Source: Paramyrothecium sp. XJ0827 (taxonomy: Eukaryota > Ascomycota > Sordariomycetes > Hypocreales > Stachybotryaceae). Taken from it: a stretch of 64,000 bases of DNA. The stretch spans positions 3,224,001 to 3,288,000 of the forward strand of contig JAJFPB010000001.1 of assembly GCA_020881915.1 (NCBI GenBank), given 5' to 3'. A model generated the notes under the pieces. It saw only the letters and a program-made list of their open reading frames with translations, did no database searches and was not told the DNA's origin. This document shows positions 47,383 to 58,394 of this stretch, piece by piece. The position numbers and the translations under genes were made by a program. Within the stretch, counting starts at the first letter, position 1. Every line of letters starts with the position of its first letter.

Positions 47383-50300
47383 ATGTCTTCGGCTGCTCTG
47401 CAGACAGCGCCTCACCAGTCACCTGCATTGACTTCGCCCACCCTACCGTCGTCAGCCGGCCATCCTTATCCATCCTCCCATTCGACCTCGTCTAGGGAGG
47501 CATATCATTCCCACCAACACGCGTCCCAGCCGTCCTCCTCATCTCGACGACCCTCTTCTCGAAAGGCGAGCGGTAGCGCCGCGCCTCCATTTCCCGAGTC
47601 GGGCTCATCGATGACGGATCAGGCTGCCGCAGCCGCCGCACATTACTCCGACTCTCGCTCGTACGCCGCCGAACGCAACATGCCGCCAGTCGCTCCTCCG
47701 CGGACGTCGTCCCACCAACAGAGTGGGAGTGCTCGTAAAGCTGCGTACGCTCATGAGAAGAGTTCCAACTCGCCGCGTCGAGGACAGCCCGAAGCCTCAG
47801 GGCGCAGTTCCCGCGGCGACATTAATGGCACCTCTGAGAACCATAGGAGTAAGCGATCAGCGAACCCTCAATCGCAAGATTCGCCTGCCCGCCAAACGAA
47901 CAGCAGAGACGAGCGTGGAGCAGAGCTATCAATGCCTATCCGAACCCACGAACCATCCACCCCAAAATCAACCCGCGACCACGCCGACCACATTGCTGCG
48001 CATGCAACAGGCGTGGACAACAATAGCCGACCCGTCTTAGCAGAGTACCAAGGTTCACCGAGGCCAGATGACGATGCCGCGCCACCACCCATTGCGACCT
48101 CGGGTGATGATCGACGTGCCGGACGAAGCCGACAGGACCACAACCGGAGTCACAAGGGAACGTCAAAGTTTGGCGATTTCATCCTCGGCAATACCATCGG
48201 GGAGGGCGAGTTTGGCAAGGTCAAGCTCGGTTGGAAACAAGACAGCAGTGTTCAGGTAAGAGCTTTATTCACATTGGAGGTATTGCGTATTGGAACTGAC
48301 CTCAATTCTCCTTGCAGGTTGCCATCAAGTTGATCAAGCGCGATAGCGTAGGTAGCAACCCGTCTCGATTAGCAAAGATCAGGCGAGAAGTTACCATCCT
48401 CCGCGGCCTCCAGCATCCTAACATCGTCCGCCTCATCGAAATGGTGGAGACTGAGCGGTACATCGGCATCATTCTCGAGTACGCATCAGGCGGAGAGCTT
48501 TTCGACTACATCCTGAATCATCGATACCTCAAAGACCAGCCGGCCCGCCGCCTCTTCTCGCAGCTTATCTCGGGTGTAGGCTACCTCCACAAGAAGGGTA
48601 TTGTTCACCGCGATCTCAAGCTGGAGAACTTGCTGCTGGATCGGAATCGAAACATCATCATCACGGATTTTGGTTTTGCCAATACTTTTGATCCCCATGA
48701 GGAGCTCGCCGAAGAGGAAGAACTCAATCTCACGGATCGAGATTTCGTGAAGAGGATGGGTCTCGACAAGCTGAAATCCGACGGCACCAGGAAAGGCGAT
48801 CTCATGCAAACGAGTTGTGGCAGCCCGTGTTACGCGGCCCCTGAACTGGTAGTCAGCGATTCGCTCTACACAGGAAGGAAGGTGGATGTCTGGAGCTGTG
48901 GCGTCATTTTGGTATGTGAAATCATGGGTGTCGAAGAGCAACCTTACTAACAAGACACTCAGTATGCCATGCTTGCAGGCTATCTCCCCTTCGACGACGA
49001 CCCGGCCAATCCTGAGGGCGACAACATTAACCTTCTCTACAAGTACATTGTCAGCACTCCTCTCACCTTTCCAGAATACGTAACTCCCCACGCCCGAGAC
49101 CTTCTGCGACGCATCCTGGTGCCGAACCCCCGAAAGCGAGCCGATCTGTTTGAAGTGGCCCGCCACAGCTGGCTAAGCGAGTACGCACATCTTGTGGAGT
49201 TCATCACAAGCTCGACCACGACTCCTTCGGAAGCCCAGGGCGCGACACAAGCGTCACAAGAATACACCGAGGCGCCAATGGTAGCAAGAAGCTCTTCTGT
49301 TCGCGAGTCAGGGAAGCAAAAGACGCCACATGCAGCTACAGTCGGCGGACTCGCCAAGACCCATGGAAAGATTGACCCGGCCGCGGAGCAGGCACAGCGT
49401 ACGCCAAAGGATGCGAAGCGCCGGACCGTTCAGGTCGAGTACGTTGCGCCTACCACGCAGACACAACGTGGCGGCGATGCAGGCTCACAAAGACCTCGGG
49501 CTCGGTCGTCCTCCCGAGGGCCGGCAGAGGAAGCAAAGACTTCCACCGCCAAAGATAAACCCTTACCTCAAGACCCCCCGGTATCGCGCGATCCCTACGC
49601 CAAGCCGAACCAATCCACACGACCGCCAAGCTCGCACAAGGTTGTGCCTCCACGCGCAAGCCAAGGGCGCGCTGTGTCAGACAATCCCTACGTCACTAAT
49701 GCTGCGGCTGCGGCCAGGCCACGAACAAGCAACACCCTGCAGAACACGTCCTCGGGGGGTATCCAGTCGCGAGGCAGCTACGGCCAGCCAGCGCCTCCTA
49801 CAGTGGCCGATACAAATGCACAGGGTCGTATTCAGCAACCGCTGAACAACGAGGATGAACCCATCGGCAGGCCAAGTGTCAGCGTGCCGCCCAAGTTCGC
49901 CCAGATGGCTGGGTTTCATAATCACGACGCCCCGAGCCATGAGACCAAGGGACACAGGCGATCCAACACTCTTGGTGAGATTGGCTCTAAGCTGCTTGGC
50001 CGCAACGGATCTGTGTTCGGCGGACGCAACAAGAACAAATCCGAACAGCCGGAAAAGTCGAGAAAGTACCCCCCTGTCAGCATGGCGAATGCCATGATTC
50101 CTGGCGAGGAGACAGGCCCCCGCCCCTCGATGGACTCAAAGTTCTCCCGACGATCCTTCTCCCTGGGTCTGGGCAAGAAGCGCAGCGGCAGCATATCTGG
50201 CTCACAAGGATCTGGGGATAAGCCGGACCGTCGCAGGTTTTCGCTGCTCCCGGCCTCCTTCTCATTGAAGAGCATTGGCCTGGGGAAGGAACAGAGTAGC

Positions 50301-50867
50301 ACCCCGCCGTCAGATGTCGGCTCTCAACAGAACCTCCCAATCCAGGACCCGCGGACCGGACAGATCAGGAGCATCACATCCCACGGAGATGCTAGGGGAA
50401 GCACGCCGTTCTTTGATGGTGTCGAAGACAGGGGCCAGATGCACTCGCAACCACTCCCCCCTCAGCAGCATGACAGCACCGGGAACTCTAGCCCAGTGTA
50501 CCACCAAAGATATGGATCCGCGCAGCTTGACAACAGGAGACCGAACGCCCTCCCACCCTACATGCAGACCGGAGCCCACCTGAACACTGGTTCGGATTCG
50601 TCGGTGGACATGCGCCGACCACCTACCGAGCCCCGACTCGGCCAGTATCAGCACGGCATGTCGGAATCCGAGGGATCCTACGGCCGTGGAATCGGCAGCA
50701 GTCGCGGAGAACGGAGCCGCGGAGTTTTGCAGAAGAACCACAAACGTTTCACAGACGCGTACGACCAAGATGATTACCGCGGCCACGAAGGCAGCAGCGG
50801 AGCCGCCAAGAGAGTAATGGACTTCTTCAGGAGGCGAGGCAAAGCCCGAGGTGGAGAGGACCGATGA
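47383..50867 (+). CDS. Kin4-type Ser/Thr protein kinase
   Basis: Three exons, 47383-48255, 48318-48911 and 48963-50867, join in phase for 1123 residues. The chosen ATG has a good context (GGAAGATG), but the frame is open back to 47086. The first 260 residues are Ser/Pro-rich. The kinase domain (about 262-560) shows GEGEFGKVKLGW, VAIKLIKRD with the catalytic Lys, HRDLKLENLLL, DFGFAN and CGSPCYAAPELVVS. The last block, plus [20 protein letters not shown] and RRILVPNP, is characteristic of Kin4/Frk1. In yeast Kin4 keeps Bfa1 active in the spindle position checkpoint. An acidic insert of roughly 40 residues lies between DFG and the APE region. The long C-terminal part is basic, disordered and Ser-rich. 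The exact cellular role in hyphae is inference. Confidence 0.93.
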
Positions 50868-52525
50868 GGGAGGTGTAAATACCATGAACGCTGGAACGGC
50901 ACAATGGCTTAAGAGCATGGAGAAGTCGCCATGGTTTATTGGTCACTGAGGTTGGCTGTTTCTACAAACCTGTTTATGTTTTCGATTCTCCATTATATTC
51001 TTCTTTTTTAACCTCACAGAGTTTGGCGCAGCGAGGCATGTAAGGGCTGTTGGGTTGCGATGATAGTTGACTTCCACGGCAAAATTGTTGATTAGTGACG
51101 GTGGCATAATACCTCTTTTTAGCATTTACTTGACTTGTCCCTTTCGACACCGCTCAGTGTCGCGGATGCGATTTCGAAGATATTTCATAATCATCAATAG
51201 TGGAATAAACAAGACATGATGGAGTATTTCTGTCTTTACCAGGCGATCCTTTCGGTGCATGGGTGATAAACTTGGTGTTGAGGATAGGTACCGACTGTGG
51301 GATGTGTACCGCCGACGCAATGCCTGCGTATTTGAAAATGTTTGCGAAGTGGACTCACCTGGTGTCATGAATGCCGACCTGTTCAACCGGCTACACTCGC
51401 TTGTCGAGTTGTAGAAAGAGACCGGGCTGCGGATGGAGAGCAAGGCTGTTGTTACCTTGATGTTTGTGCGTAGTCGAGATTCATCATGCAGCGTTCCTCG
51501 CTGCGGCCCACATGACGGAGCCCTGTCATTCGACCTTAGGAAGAGTCGCATGGGCCTCCAAAAGACAAGGTCGCTACGCTTCATCCTGACTCAGAAGTTT
51601 TCTAGTCCGTTCATGGTGGTATGTAGAGGACGTTCCTAAAGACCGGTGACTTGCACTGTGAGGTGGCTCGAGTCGGGACTTGGTGATTGGTGACGGTGGC
51701 AGTGGCAGAATGGTGAGCAGAGTCGACAAAGTCACTGGGTTTGTTCAAGACTGGAATTCGATGCCAGAACGTAAGGTACCTTATTGAAACAAACTAAGGT
51801 ACCTTATTCTACCAGGTGCCGTGCCTAAGGTACCCTAGGAAGGCCTGGGCCTGCCTCAAACGACAGCGACAGTCTAATACTAGTCAGGTACTGTACCTTA
51901 GGGGGGCTGTTCCAGGGGTCTTCCTCATCGAATTCCCTGCACGATAACATCATCGATCTCCACAGCCTAAAGTGCTACTACGGTATGCTTGCTCGATTGG
52001 CATTGCTTGTTCCCCACAGGGCCGGCCGGCACGCGGTCTTGGCACAGCCGCAAAAGACCATTGCGCTGCGCATGGATCACGGATAATCGGCTTCTGGACG
52101 CACAAGCTTGGCCCAAAGCTTAGTTTCTGGCCGGTATCTTAGAACTATTGTAGGCACCTCGCCTTACCTTAGATCAGTCTACCTTACGGGGTCCCTTGCG
52201 GACCTGCTTTGCCAGGTGACGCGAGAAGCTACCAGCTGGGTACCTAAGTGAAGGGAGCATCGCCACCGAGACACGAGTCGCTCCCTTCTGGCAGCTGTCC
52301 TTATCTTACGTCAAGCTCTCGTGCTTGCCCCGTATAAGATACCTTCCTTACCGCGTTTCTAGAACCTTTGTGAGAAGGAGCTCTTTCGGTCCCAACGTGC
52401 CTTGCTTCTCGTCTCCTTCATAACCTTACCAAGAGTGTTCACACGAACCAAACGGTCCACCTCAACTCGGTCATACACCGACTCAGACGCGCCACGCAAA
52501 ACTGCATCTGTCCAGTTCCCATTCG
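50868..52525. repeat. Intergenic with GGTACCTTA clusters (exchanger promoter)
   Basis: No gene is supported. At 51770-51905 several AAGGTACCTTATT, CTAAGGTACC and GGTACTGTACCTTAG elements occur. More degenerate copies (CCTTACCTTAGATC, CTACCTTACGG) are at 52140-52250, before the Ca2+/H+ exchanger gene. Confidence 0.7.
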
Positions 52526-55231
52526 ATGAAGAAAGCCTCGACTGATCCCCTGGACATAACACGCCCACGCCCTGATTCACCGGGTGAAGCAGATGGACGC
52601 ATCCGCGCCACAGCGTCTGGAGCGGACGACAACGCCCTGCCTCTAGATTCCCAGACGGCATCAGCGACGATTTCTCCGAAAACGCCCCCTGATACCCATC
52701 ATGGCCGCAAAGACGCAAGTAACAGCGCAAGCGCCCATGATGCTGCCTCGCTCTCCACCGCGAGCAAGCCATCAAACAGCGAGAAACCAAGAGTGGGAGA
52801 TGGCCTCCATACAACCACATGGCAGTCGCTCCCCGTTGCATCTTCGCAAGACGCACGGCAAGGGGCTGACCTAGGACTTGCAGAGACATCCGATGGCTCC
52901 AAAACACACAAGAAAACCCTCCGAGCACACGCCCAGGCTTTCTGGCGGACGTTCCTCCGCATCATAACCTATAGCTGGCTGAACGTGCTGCTCATTTTCG
53001 TGCCTCTTGGCATCATCACCGCCGAGGTTGACGGCATCCATGGCGGCATCGTCTTCGCCATGAACTGCATCGCCGTTGTGCCCCTCGCTGGCCTCCTCGC
53101 CTACGCCACCGAGTCAGTTGCGAGCGAGATGGGCGATGCACTGGGAGCCCTTCTCAATGTCACGTTCGGCAACGCTGTCGAACTCATCATCTTGTAAGCC
53201 CATCCCAGGACCCCTTTTTCCCTTGCCACGACTCCAGAACCTGTGCTGACCATATGAATAGCATGTATGTTCTCCTCTGATCGACAGATCGTATCACCTG
53301 GTCTTGAGATGCTGTGGATTGCCATTTCGCCGCACCGACGTCAGTAGCTGACTGTTGTGCATAGCATCGCCTTGACGAAGAACCAGATTCGAATCGTTCA
53401 GGCATCTCTCCTTGGCTCTATCTTGTCCAACCTGCTTCTCATTCTAGGCATGGGTTTCTTCCTTGGTGGACTGCGATATCGAGAGCAGGTAAGCAGATTT
53501 GCCCTCTTCGTGGTCAAAACAACCTAGCTCATATCTGCCAGGTCTATAACAGCACCGTCACGCAGATGAGTGCTTGTTTGCTCAGTCTTAGCGTTATAAG
53601 TCTCGTTCTACCTGTGAGTGCTAATCCGGAAACAAGCAAAGCCTAGATCTGCGTGCGCTAACCGGTAGACAGACTGCCTTTCATGCATCTTTCAGCGATG
53701 CTCAACTGGCCGATGCTCAATCCTTGAAGATCAGCCGCGGAACTAGTGTTGTAAGCAGGGCAAGTATTTGCAACTGAGAAACATCGCTTACAAAGTCCAG
53801 ATTCTGTTACTCGTCTACGTTATCTATCTTGTCTTTCAGCTCAAGTCACACGCGTATCTGTACGAATCAACGCCTCAGCATATTGTAGATGCCGAATCCG
53901 TACCTGGACCGGCAGCCGGCTGGCTTGATTCTCCCAGTTCTGACGAAAGTTCATCATCGAGCTCAGACTCGGAGGACTCGGATTCCTCGCGGGAAACGGT
54001 TCGCAAGCGTATGAAAAATGTCCTCCGAGGTAGGCGGCGCAGAAAGTCGTCTGTCATTTCGGAAGAAAATTCCGGCGGGAAAGGCACCAGGTCGTCTTCT
54101 TTCGCAACGACAACCACGACACCGCAGGATGAATCGACGCCTCAGGCAGCATACCCTCATAGCCCCATTCTGGGGGCTACTGCTTCGGAAAGGGACAAGG
54201 AAGAGGATGCCGTTGAGGATGATGGCTCCTATAAGTATCATCGAAAGGGTCGTCGTCATCACCGAAGGCATAAGAAGGGCAAGAAGAATGCACGCGGACG
54301 CGAAGATGAGAAGCTGCCCGATACAGCACCAATCAATGTCTCCTTCGTGGGAAAGAATGGTGTTGTAGACGATGGTGAACCTCGCCGGGTGGATTTTGCT
54401 ATTCAGAACACCCCTTCCGAACGAAATGCGGAGAGCATGGGAAACGTGGCTGGGTCTAGCAGCCAGCGAAATCCATTCCTCAGGGGAATCTCAGTGAAGA
54501 ACCTTGCCCCGACAATTTTTGTGCAGAGCCCCGAGCGGGACGAGCACGTTGTCAGTTCACCCGGACCTGTCCCGCGTGTCAGATACGGCATCAGACGCAC
54601 GAACTCTCTTCCGGACAGGCTTCGAGATCACCAGCACTTGCGGCCGCCTGGCGCCATGCTCCCTGCGCAGATCCCGCTCATGGCATTGACGGGAGGCACT
54701 GGAGCCGAGCCAGCGAAGACAGATGAAGGCGAGGATATCCACCTTTCCAAGACGGCGGCAGTCATTTTGTTGCTTGTGTCGACTGGTCTTGTGGCCCTCT
54801 GCGCCGAATTCCTCATTGGCTCCATCGAGGAGGTAACGGCCACCTCGTCGATTGGCGAGATTTTCATTGGTCTCATTATCTTGCCAATCGTGGGAAACGC
54901 AGCCGAACACATTACGGCCATTACGGTTGCCATGAAGAACAAGATGGACTTGGCGATTGGCGTGGCCGTCGGCAGCTCAATTCAGATTGCCATCTTTGTA
55001 ACGCCACTCGTGGTGATCCTCGGCTGGATCATGGACCGCGACATGACATTGTACTTTACACTCTTTGAGACGGTGTGTCTCTTCGTTTCGGCCTTTATGG
55101 TCAACTTCCTTGTCCTCGACGGGCGCAGCAATTACCTCGAGGGCGCGCTACTGTGCGCGGTGTACCTCATTATCGCTGTGGTTGCTTTCTTCTACCCTGA
55201 CGGAGAGGATGCTAGTTCTTGGGGAGGGTAA
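52526..55231 (+). CDS. Vacuolar Ca2+/H+ exchanger (CAX/Vcx1 type)
   Basis: This antiporter loads Ca2+ into the vacuole using the proton gradient. Seven exons fit: 52526-53193, 53262-53264 (3 nt), 53365-53488, 53542-53613, 53673-53750 and 53801-55231 are coding in one frame when joined (six pieces including the microexon), for 791 residues. Two CAX repeats carry the ion-selecting helices GNAVELI and GNAAEHITA. The N-terminal 150 residues are polar and Ser-rich. Between the two halves (about 345-625) lies a 280-residue cytosolic loop, first Ser/Asp/Glu-rich and then with a His/Arg/Lys patch ([16 protein letters not shown]). Vcx1 of yeast lacks such a loop, but large loops occur in filamentous homologues. 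The loop may be regulatory (inference). Family call secure; exon 2 rests on splice logic. Confidence 0.92.
53262..53264 (+). other. Candidate 3-nt coding microexon
   Basis: The sequence AG|CAT|GTATGT places three bases between a good acceptor and a good donor. Upstream intron 53194-53261 has GTAAGC and a GCTGAC branch site. Downstream intron 53265-53364 has GTATGT and its own GCTGAC branch site. Including CAT restores the FIIAL stretch expected after GNAVELI. Skipping it keeps frame but drops one Ile from the helix. Confidence 0.7.
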
Positions 55232-56305
55232 GGGCGAGATGTCTTTACCGATGTGGTAGGGGAAATTGGAGGAGTGATTATGTCGCCTCTGTCCTCCATG
55301 CCCTTGATTGGACTTGGCTTGGACTTGGCATATGCAGATGCCAACGATGAGAGCGGTTGACCGATGCCTAGGCTTATCAGTCAAGGTACACAAGGTAGCT
55401 TATGAGCCATACCTACCTACCTTACCTCAGGTAGGGCACCACCCAACACTTGGCGTGCTCATGGACTCATCTCATGTAAACGGACAATTTTGTTTTTCTT
55501 CACTGCTTTACCTCTGCTGGATGTTTATGCCACTCAATAAAACTTCTCGCTTTGCCAAGTCCTTAAGAAAGCTCTTTAGAGAATGGTGATTTTCTGGCAC
55601 TCTGTAAGTTTTGTACGACTTCAGCCTAATACTGTACAGTAGAACGATCCTTACAGTTCTAGGTATCTCACATGGCAACTCGCCCTCATTGCCTTGGCTT
55701 CGAGCCCCCCCCCCAGCTTTCCACCAATGGAAGCACATGGTAGTCGGGCGTGGAGCACAGCCCCAGTGGGGTTTTAGGATTACAGCGCAAGCGCCAAGCC
55801 TGCTGGCGCAATCCCAAAACCCCGGGGGAGGCTGTACAGCAGCTGCACTAACCTCCCGGAGGTAGCTTGTACCTAATGACCTCAACCGCCACGCAATAAC
55901 TACTACATCACGGTTTCCCTCTGAGCCTCCCCTTGTCCTTTTGTTTTCTTTCAACAAACAGCCCGACTTTTTGTTTGTATCTCATCCTTTTTTCGGAACA
56001 CTCGAAAAAAGAGAACCAAGGTCTACCAAGCTGGTGAGTCTTGTTTCAAGTTCTCCTGTACTGTTACGTCTAGCTCGTGCTTTGATGCAGACTCCTGCGC
56101 GTCCCACAGGTAGAGCAGATCTCTCTTACTGACATGACGTGACGATTGTAGATATAGCACTTTTTTTTCCTCACCTGACTGCGGCCATTCACTGCCACCG
56201 CTCCAGCTCCCCAACGTCTTTTACCCAGCAAAGAGGCCATTTTGCAATCTCTGCCCTACTCTAGTAGATTCACGAGAAGAAAACAAACAGCAAACCACCT
56301 GTGAT
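55232..56305. other. Intergenic with TACCT cluster and large hairpin
   Basis: This 1.07-kb gap holds a CCTACCTACCTTACCTCAGG cluster at 55405-55435 and a 79-bp imperfect inverted repeat at 55757-55835. A possible 5' leader intron of the next gene lies at 56034-56090 (GTGAGT...GCAG). Confidence 0.55.
55757..55835. repeat. 79-bp imperfect inverted repeat
   Basis: Outer arms ACAGCC (55757-55762) and GGCTGT (55830-55835) pair. Next, GGGGTTTTAGGATT (55768-55781) pairs with AATCCCAAAACCCC (55810-55823) with one mismatch. An inner stem GCGCCA/TGGCGC (55791-55796, 55804-55809) closes it. Confidence 0.75.
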
Positions 56306-57769
56306 ATGTGCTTTGGAAGCAAAAACGACGAGGACGACACGCCGGCGGCCCGGCCTGTCCAGCACTCACCCCCGCCCCAGAAGCAGCAGAGGGCGTCGCA
56401 GGAGGGCGGCCGCGATGACGTGAAGAAGAGCGGCAAGCCCAACCCGTACGAGGACCAGGCCTCCTCCGGGTCAGGGTCCGGGCCCTCGGGCGCCGGCCAG
56501 AGCTACGCGCCGCCGGCTGGCCCGCCTCCTGGGCACTACGCTCCGCCGGCTGGGCCTCCGCCGGGGCACTATGCTCCTCCCACAGGACCTCCACCGGCTC
56601 GACAGGGCGATTCGGACTTTGCTCCCCCCCCAGGTCCCCCTCCGCCTCGTGGAGATGACTATGGTCCACCATCGGGTCCACCTCCGGGACACCATCAGGA
56701 GTATGCACCTCCGTCTGGCCCGCCGCCTGGACACAATGACTACGCTCCTCCGTCTGGCCCTCCACCTGGGCATAATGACTATGCTCCTCCGTCTGGTCCA
56801 CCGCCTGGACATAACGACTATGCCCCTCCAGCCGGGCCACCTCCATCCCACAGCAAAGGCGACTTTGCGCCGCCGCCCGGTCCTCCCCCCTCGCACAACG
56901 ACTGGGCTGCGCCGCCCCCCGGCCCTCCACCGGGAGCTTATGACAAGCAGCAGCATGAGCATGCTTGGCAGGAAGCCGTGCCAGACACCTCGTTGTTCCC
57001 ACCGCCCCCGGCCATCTTCAGCGGGTTTGACGCATCGCCGACCAGCAACGCCAGCGAGGCAGAGGCAGAGGCAGGTGAAGACTGGTGCCAACGCTACCCA
57101 CTCACGCCGCCCATGACACTCGACCAGGCGGGCAGGACGGCGCTGCAGCACCACAACGTTCGGCTCATGGAACCTACAGGTTTCGACGGCAAGCTCAACT
57201 GGCTTAGCCCCGGCAGATGGGAGGGCCAGACATCCAAAAACTCTCGCGACAGGTGCATCATCAGCTATCCACCCCTCTACCTGGTCAACGATCATGATCC
57301 CACGAGGACCGGCCAGCCCAAAACCATCTACTACGAAGTCAGGCTGCGCCCGGACAGCCCTACTGTCTTCGTGGGTCTTGGCTTCACCGCCCTTCCCTAC
57401 CCTTCGTTCCGCATGCCCGGTTGGCACCGCGGCAGTCTAGCGGTCCACGGCGATGACGGCCACAAGTACATCAACGACCGCTGGGGCGGAAAGTCGTTTA
57501 CAGAGGAGTTCCGCCGCGGCGACACCTACGGCATCGGCATGACGTTCAAGCCAAGCGGCGGGCCTCGGCCGCAGGTGGACATCTTTCTCACGAGGAACGG
57601 GAAGCAAATCGGGGGCTGGGACCTGCACGAGGAGACGGACGCGGACCAGGATCTGCCCGTGACGGGACTGGAGGGCTTCCACGATCTCAGCTGCGCTATT
57701 GGTACGTACGATGGGGTGAGCTTTGATGTCATTTTCGACCCTGCGCAGTGGCTGTATCGAGATTTGTAG
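56306..57769 (+). CDS. Proline-repeat protein with C-terminal SPRY domain
   Basis: One exon, 487 residues. It starts MCFGSKNDEDD; the Cys at position 2 could be lipid-modified, which would tether it to membranes (inference). Residues about 67-211 are a run of 10-11 units of the form YAPPxGPPPGH, four of which (from about residue 133) are almost identical. The SPRY domain follows (about 300-480), with GWHRGSLAVHGDDGHKYIND, then WGGKSFTEEFRRGDTYGIGM, and a closing VSFDVIFDPAQWLYRDL. SPRY domains bind short peptides. Yeast Ssh4 and Ear1 use one to recruit membrane cargo to Rsp5, but here I see no transmembrane helix and no exact PPxY motif. The function is therefore open. Confidence 0.88.
   Translation: MCFGSKNDEDDTPAARPVQHSPPPQKQQRASQEGGRDDVKKSGKPNPYEDQASSGSGSGPSGAGQSYAPPAGPPPGHYAPPAGPPPGHYAPPTGPPPARQGDSDFAPPPGPPPPRGDDYGPPSGPPPGHHQEYAPPSGPPPGHNDYAPPSGPPPGHNDYAPPSGPPPGHNDYAPPAGPPPSHSKGDFAPPPGPPPSHNDWAAPPPGPPPGAYDKQQHEHAWQEAVPDTSLFPPPPAIFSGFDASPTSNASEAEAEAGEDWCQRYPLTPPMTLDQAGRTALQHHNVRLMEPTGFDGKLNWLSPGRWEGQTSKNSRDRCIISYPPLYLVNDHDPTRTGQPKTIYYEVRLRPDSPTVFVGLGFTALPYPSFRMPGWHRGSLAVHGDDGHKYINDRWGGKSFTEEFRRGDTYGIGMTFKPSGGPRPQVDIFLTRNGKQIGGWDLHEETDADQDLPVTGLEGFHDLSCAIGTYDGVSFDVIFDPAQWLYRDL
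56504..56938 (+). repeat. Coding tandem repeat (YAPPxGPPPGH units)
   Basis: About eleven 10-15 residue units are encoded in the SPRY gene. The central units are nearly identical at DNA level, a pattern prone to copy-number change. Confidence 0.85.
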
Positions 57770-58394
57770 ATGGAGTGAAGGACGGTTGACGCAGGAGCAG
57801 TCGGCGAGAATGGCTCCCGACGGTCCTCTTACTTGAGTCCGCCTCGAGAAGATCTGTGAACGCAATAGGTAGACGGGAGTTTGGCTTTTGGGAGTAACGT
57901 AGCATCATAATGAAAACGAACGATGAGGACTTTCGCTAGAGAAGCAAGCCTTGTGTGCGCTGCAACCTCTGCATGTCGTTCGGATAGCTGAAGCCTTTTT
58001 CTTGTCCTCGACTTGGCTCAGGAACTCGTCGAAGAGTCGCATCGCTTCGGCGAGGCTTGCCTCTTGAGTCTATGCTGCCTACCAACCTAAGGCACCCATG
58101 GTGGCTGCTGGTGTGTAAGTGAGGCTGAGGCTGGTGCTGGTATGCAACTAACAGGTAGTTTCATCACCTGCCGATGGCTCCTCGCCCCGGAGTCGGATTG
58201 GTACAATCGGCGGATCCCTCCCCCCACTAAGGTACGGATTCGAACGCTACCGTCCATCATCCACCGCCCTGAGCTATCGCATCGCGCCGCAAGCACGCGA
58301 CAAAACGATCAATTTCCCATCTACACGCCAAACGAGCCTCAAGCGCCGGGCCCTGCGATCTGCGATCTGTCGCGCGCACAAGCTCTTCTCCACC
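57770..58394. other. Intergenic: PPP4R2 promoter
   Basis: About 620 bp lie between the SPRY gene and PPP4R2. I see no repeat cluster. A tRNA-like fragment near 58210-58280 was examined and rejected. Confidence 0.45.

Noticed and set aside
58205..58280. tRNA-like sequence on the minus strand with TAGCTCAGGG and GTTCGAATCC
   Set aside because: The D-box and T-box-like strings are present, but the T-stem and acceptor stem do not pair and no anticodon arm forms.
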